Below are positions 61,649 through 64,000 of a stretch of 64,000 nt of DNA, one piece after another. Source of the DNA: Planctomycetota bacterium (GTDB lineage Bacteria > Planctomycetota > J058 > J103); assembly GCA_026004615.1 (NCBI GenBank), contig BPJM01000009.1, positions 1 to 64,000 on the forward strand, given 5' to 3'. The notes below the pieces were generated by a model, which was not told where the DNA came from, ran no database searches, and saw nothing but the letters and a program-made list of their open reading frames with translations. Within the stretch, counting starts at the first letter, position 1. Every line of letters starts with the position of its first letter. The position numbers and the translations under genes are program-made.

Positions 61649-62683
61649 TCAGTCCCCGCGCGTGTCGCCGGCGGAGGAACCCCGCAGCGCCTGCACGATG
61701 GTCCTCACGTTGTGGCGCACCATGCCGAGGTAGGTCTCCGCCCCCGAGCCCTCGGGGCCGAGTGCATCGGAGTAGAGCGTGCCGCCGATCCGCACCTGGT
61801 GGCCGCGGGCGGCGGCCCCGGCCACCACCGCGCGCACGCCCTTGTCGCTCACCGAGGATTCGACGAAGATCGCCGGCAGCTCGCGCTCGACGAGCAGATC
61901 CACCAGCCGCGCGACGTCGGCGAGGCCGGCCTCGCTCACCGTCGAGATGCCCTGCAGTCCCACCACCTCGATGCCGTACGCCCGCCCGAAATAGCCGAAG
62001 GCATCGTGCGCGGTCACCAGCACCCGGCGGCGCGGCGGAATGGTGGCGATCTGCTCGCGGACCCACGCCTGCAGCTCCGCGAGTTCGTGTTGGTAAGCCC
62101 GGAGCCCCGCCCGGTACGCCTCGGCGCCGGCGGGATCGAGCGCCTGCAGCGCCGCCGCGAGCACGCCGCACGCCTCGCTCCACAGCCCGACGTCGAACCA
62201 GATGTGTGGATCGTAGGTCCCCGCGAACCCGGGTGCAGCGCGCAGGCGTTCGGGCGGCAGGCCCTCGCCCACCGCGACCACCGGCCGCCGCTGGCGCAGC
62301 CGCTCGAAGATCGAGGTCATCTTCCCCTCGAGGTGCAGGCCCACGTACGCGATCAGATCGGCGCTGCGGAGCAGCTCGAGGTCGCTCTGGCTCGCCTTGT
62401 ACAGGTGGGGATCCACCCCGGGCCCCATGAGCGCCTGCACCTGCACTCGCTCGCCACCGATCGCGCGCGCGGCATCGGCGAGCATGCCGATGGTCGTGAC
62501 CACGCGCAGCGGGGCGCGGCGCCCCTGGACGGAGATCCCTGGCACCTCGCCGCTTGCTGGACCGCCCCCGTCCCCGCACGCGCCGGCAACGCCAGCGAGG
62601 AGCGCCAGCGCCGCCGCCAGCGGTCCGGGCCACCGCCGCCGCCACCCGCCGTGCCTGCCGGCCGGCGCCCCCGTGCGGCCCAC
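61649..62683 (-). CDS. Metal-binding lipoprotein of ABC importer (TroA/ZnuA/MntA family)
   Basis: 344 aa. Signal with lipobox (ALALLAGVAGACG). Cluster A-1/TroA fold with ligands visible as His in GVDPHLYKAS and in YDPHIWFD, AHDAFGYF as the third site, and the acid in VESSVSDKG. It captures Mn, Zn or Fe in the periplasm. GLHLEGKMTS is also typical. No His-rich loop as in ZnuA, which favours Mn/Fe over Zn. The GTG follows GGAGGGGAGAG by about 8 bases. First gene of the operon. The neighbouring MntR and the Mn-type ligand pattern of the fused domains support manganese, but Fe is not excluded. Confidence 0.93.
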   Translation of the reverse strand: MGRTGAPAGRHGGWRRRWPGPLAAALALLAGVAGACGDGGGPASGEVPGISVQGRRAPLRVVTTIGMLADAARAIGGERVQVQALMGPGVDPHLYKASQSDLELLRSADLIAYVGLHLEGKMTSIFERLRQRRPVVAVGEGLPPERLRAAPGFAGTYDPHIWFDVGLWSEACGVLAAALQALDPAGAEAYRAGLRAYQHELAELQAWVREQIATIPPRRRVLVTAHDAFGYFGRAYGIEVVGLQGISTVSEAGLADVARLVDLLVERELPAIFVESSVSDKGVRAVVAGAAARGHQVRIGGTLYSDALGPEGSGAETYLGMVRHNVRTIVQALRGSSAGDTRGD

Positions 62684-62724
62684 CGTGGCTCTCCCCTCCA
62701 CCCGCGGCCTCCGAGCCGAAAGTG

Positions 62725-62761
62725 AGTTGTCCCATACCAAAAATCTTGTTCCAGGATAACT
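62725..62761 (-). promoter_or_regulatory. Inverted repeat in the metal-operon promoter region
   Basis: AGTTGTCCC (62725-62733) and AGGATAACT (62753-62761) face each other across a 19-base AT-rich spacer, about 40 bases before the binding-protein start. It is the lowest-GC stretch of this region. A dimeric regulator such as MntR, or a released permease-repressor domain, could bind here. The match to published MntR boxes is not close. Confidence 0.4.
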
Positions 62762-63501
62762 CCCTTCGAAACGCGGGGCAATGGGGGCGGCAGGCTGCTG
62801 CCCTCGATCTTCCGGCAGGCGCGCCAGGCCGCACGGTTCGGAGGTCGCCGTGCGGTCGTCCATGCCCTGCAGCAGGCCCCGCCTGCTGGCGTGCCCACCG
62901 CCGGGACGCGGGACTACCGCGCTGCGCAGCGCCTTCTCACCGCGCCGCCGCGGCTTCTCCAACAGGGAGGGCGTCAGTTGCCGCGGCGCCGCGGCCTCCG
63001 AACCCGCCTCGAGGCCCGGGCGCCGGTCAGCGCGTCCGCCTGCGGCTCGGCCTGCTGCGCGGCCGTTCTCGGCCCCGCAGCCCGAGCAGCGCAACCAGTC
63101 CCTCGCGGAGGCGGCCTCCTCGGCGGCGCGGAGCCCCACCGGCCGGCGGCCGCCGTCGCGTCCCTTCTGCCCTGCCCTGCTCTCCTCCCTGCACGGCTGG
63201 CCTCACGGAAAGGCGAGCATTCCAACCGGCAACCCCGAGCCGTGCGACTCGAGGTCCGGGTGCTCCGTCCGGCTGCGCGGCCAGGCGCTCCGGTCGCCGG
63301 CGCGCCGGCGCGCCGCCTCCGCGTTGGGCGCGGCTGCCAGCCGATCGCGGGCCGGTTTCGCCTTCCCGGTGACGCGCGCGCCGGCGGCGAGTTCGCGGCT
63401 TGCCATGGCGGCGCGGCAGCGCTAGTTTCGGCAGCACCCGGCTGCTGCTGGCGCGCAGGGCTGCAGGGCGCGCCGCGCGGCTCGCTGGCGAGGAGGCTCC
63501 G
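62762..63501. other. Gene-free region before ppdK
   Basis: About 740 bases. Several open frames on both strands, all Arg/Ser/Pro-rich without family features or good ribosome binding sites. No tRNA, repeat or strong promoter recognised. Confidence 0.45.
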
Positions 63502-64000
63502 ATGCCCAAGCTGGTCTATTCGTTCGGCGACGGGCAGGCCGAGGGCACGCTCGCAGACCGGCCGCGCCTCGGCGGCAAGGGGGCGGGTCTGCACGAGATG
63601 ACGCGGCTCGGGGTGCCGGTGCCACCCGGGTTCACGATCAGCGCGGAGGTCTGCCAGCACTTCGAACAGCAGGGACGGCTGCCCGCGGAGCTGCAGCCCC
63701 AGGTCGAAGAAGCGCTGGAGCTGCTCGGCCGGCGCATGGGCCGGCGCTTCGGCGACCCCCAGGCCCCGCTGCTGGTCTCGGTGCGCAGCGGCGCAGCCGT
63801 CTCCATGCCCGGGATGATGGACACCGTGCTCAACCTCGGGCTGTGCGACGCCGCCCTGGCAGGGCTGGCGGCGCTGGGCGGCGGGCGCCGCTTCGCGCTC
63901 GATGCCTACCGGCGCCTGATCGCCATGTTCGGCAACGTCGTCAAGGGGGTGGCGCACGAGCGGTTCGAGCGGGCGCTCGCCGAGGCGCGCGCCCGCGCCG
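63502..64000 (+). CDS. ppdK: Pyruvate, phosphate dikinase, N-terminal part
   Basis: Interconverts pyruvate and phosphoenolpyruvate with ATP and Pi; the gene runs off the window. The visible 166 residues are the ATP-grasp start: LGGKGAGLHEMTRLGVPVPP, GFTISAEVCQHFE, LLVSVRSGAAVSMPGMMDTV and LNLGLCD, the core motifs of PPDK. AGGAGG is placed well before the ATG. It points to gluconeogenic or reversible glycolytic carbon flow, fitting a fatty-acid user. Confidence 0.95.
   Translation, partial: MPKLVYSFGDGQAEGTLADRPRLGGKGAGLHEMTRLGVPVPPGFTISAEVCQHFEQQGRLPAELQPQVEEALELLGRRMGRRFGDPQAPLLVSVRSGAAVSMPGMMDTVLNLGLCDAALAGLAALGGGRRFALDAYRRLIAMFGNVVKGVAHERFERALAEARARA

Noticed and set aside
62781..63425. 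214-codon plus-strand frame upstream of ppdK
   Set aside because: Arg/Ser/Pro-rich with no family features or good start signal.

Overview
The window is about 64 kb of very GC-rich DNA. It is packed with short-spaced genes on both strands, most preceded by good GGAGG-type ribosome binding sites, and GTG and TTG starts are common. Outer-membrane features (an Omp85-type barrel, lipoproteins, Sec and Tat signals), a eukaryote-like Ser/Thr kinase, PD40 lipoproteins, BolA, ETF-ubiquinone oxidoreductase and a dispersed CCCTCTCCCC palindrome family point to a free-living, respiring, diderm bacterium, for example a high-GC Pseudomonadota or Myxococcota-like lineage. No rRNA is present, so the taxonomy is only a guess.

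Layout. 1-6.8 kb: a membrane-anchored kinase (cut by the left edge), a citrate synthase gene broken by about 20 small indels, a signal-less peptidoglycan-binding/C39-fold protein, an esterase and a secreted Cys-rich protein. 7-14.2 kb: a cobalamin-binding-type protein, then a four-gene minus-strand fatty-acid operon (MaoC hydratase, large FabG, FadE-like dehydrogenase, FadI-like thiolase). 14.5-19.3 kb: a Cys-rich DUF3347-like protein and an SbcD/SbcC-like nuclease pair. 19.5-24.3 kb: an orphan gpD/VgrG-type tail hub, an aminopropyltransferase-like protein, a small unknown and a Tat-type flavin amine oxidase. 24.6-43.6 kb: a mixed region with speD-speE, DusB, a CHAP peptidoglycan hydrolase, hydrolases, unknown exported proteins, ETF-QO, an Omp85 barrel and a pentapeptide protein.

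43.7-51.2 kb: glutamine synthetase-like, Fe-alcohol dehydrogenase, PuuD-like hydrolase and aldehyde dehydrogenase genes. Together they fit a gamma-glutamylation route for an amine or amino-alcohol. The set is split by a 2-kb tandem array of 13 palindromic repeat units. 51.3-56.6 kb: tRNA-Val(CAC), lipoproteins, tRNA-Lys(CTT), an NRDE protein and bolA. 56.6-62.8 kb: an orphan oxidase subunit III, MntR, and a metal ABC operon in the order binding protein, ATPase, permease, permease. Both permeases carry a C-terminal DtxR-like winged-helix/metal-binding extension, recalling but exceeding the chlamydial YtgCR fusion; the second extension is in another frame. 63.5 kb to the end: pyruvate phosphate dikinase (cut by the right edge).

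The strongest leads are the double permease-repressor fusion, the repeat array with two unit lengths inside a catabolic gene set, the signal-less cell-wall hydrolases together with an orphan contractile-tail hub, the divergent SpeE overlapping SpeD, and the dense indel cluster in citrate synthase.
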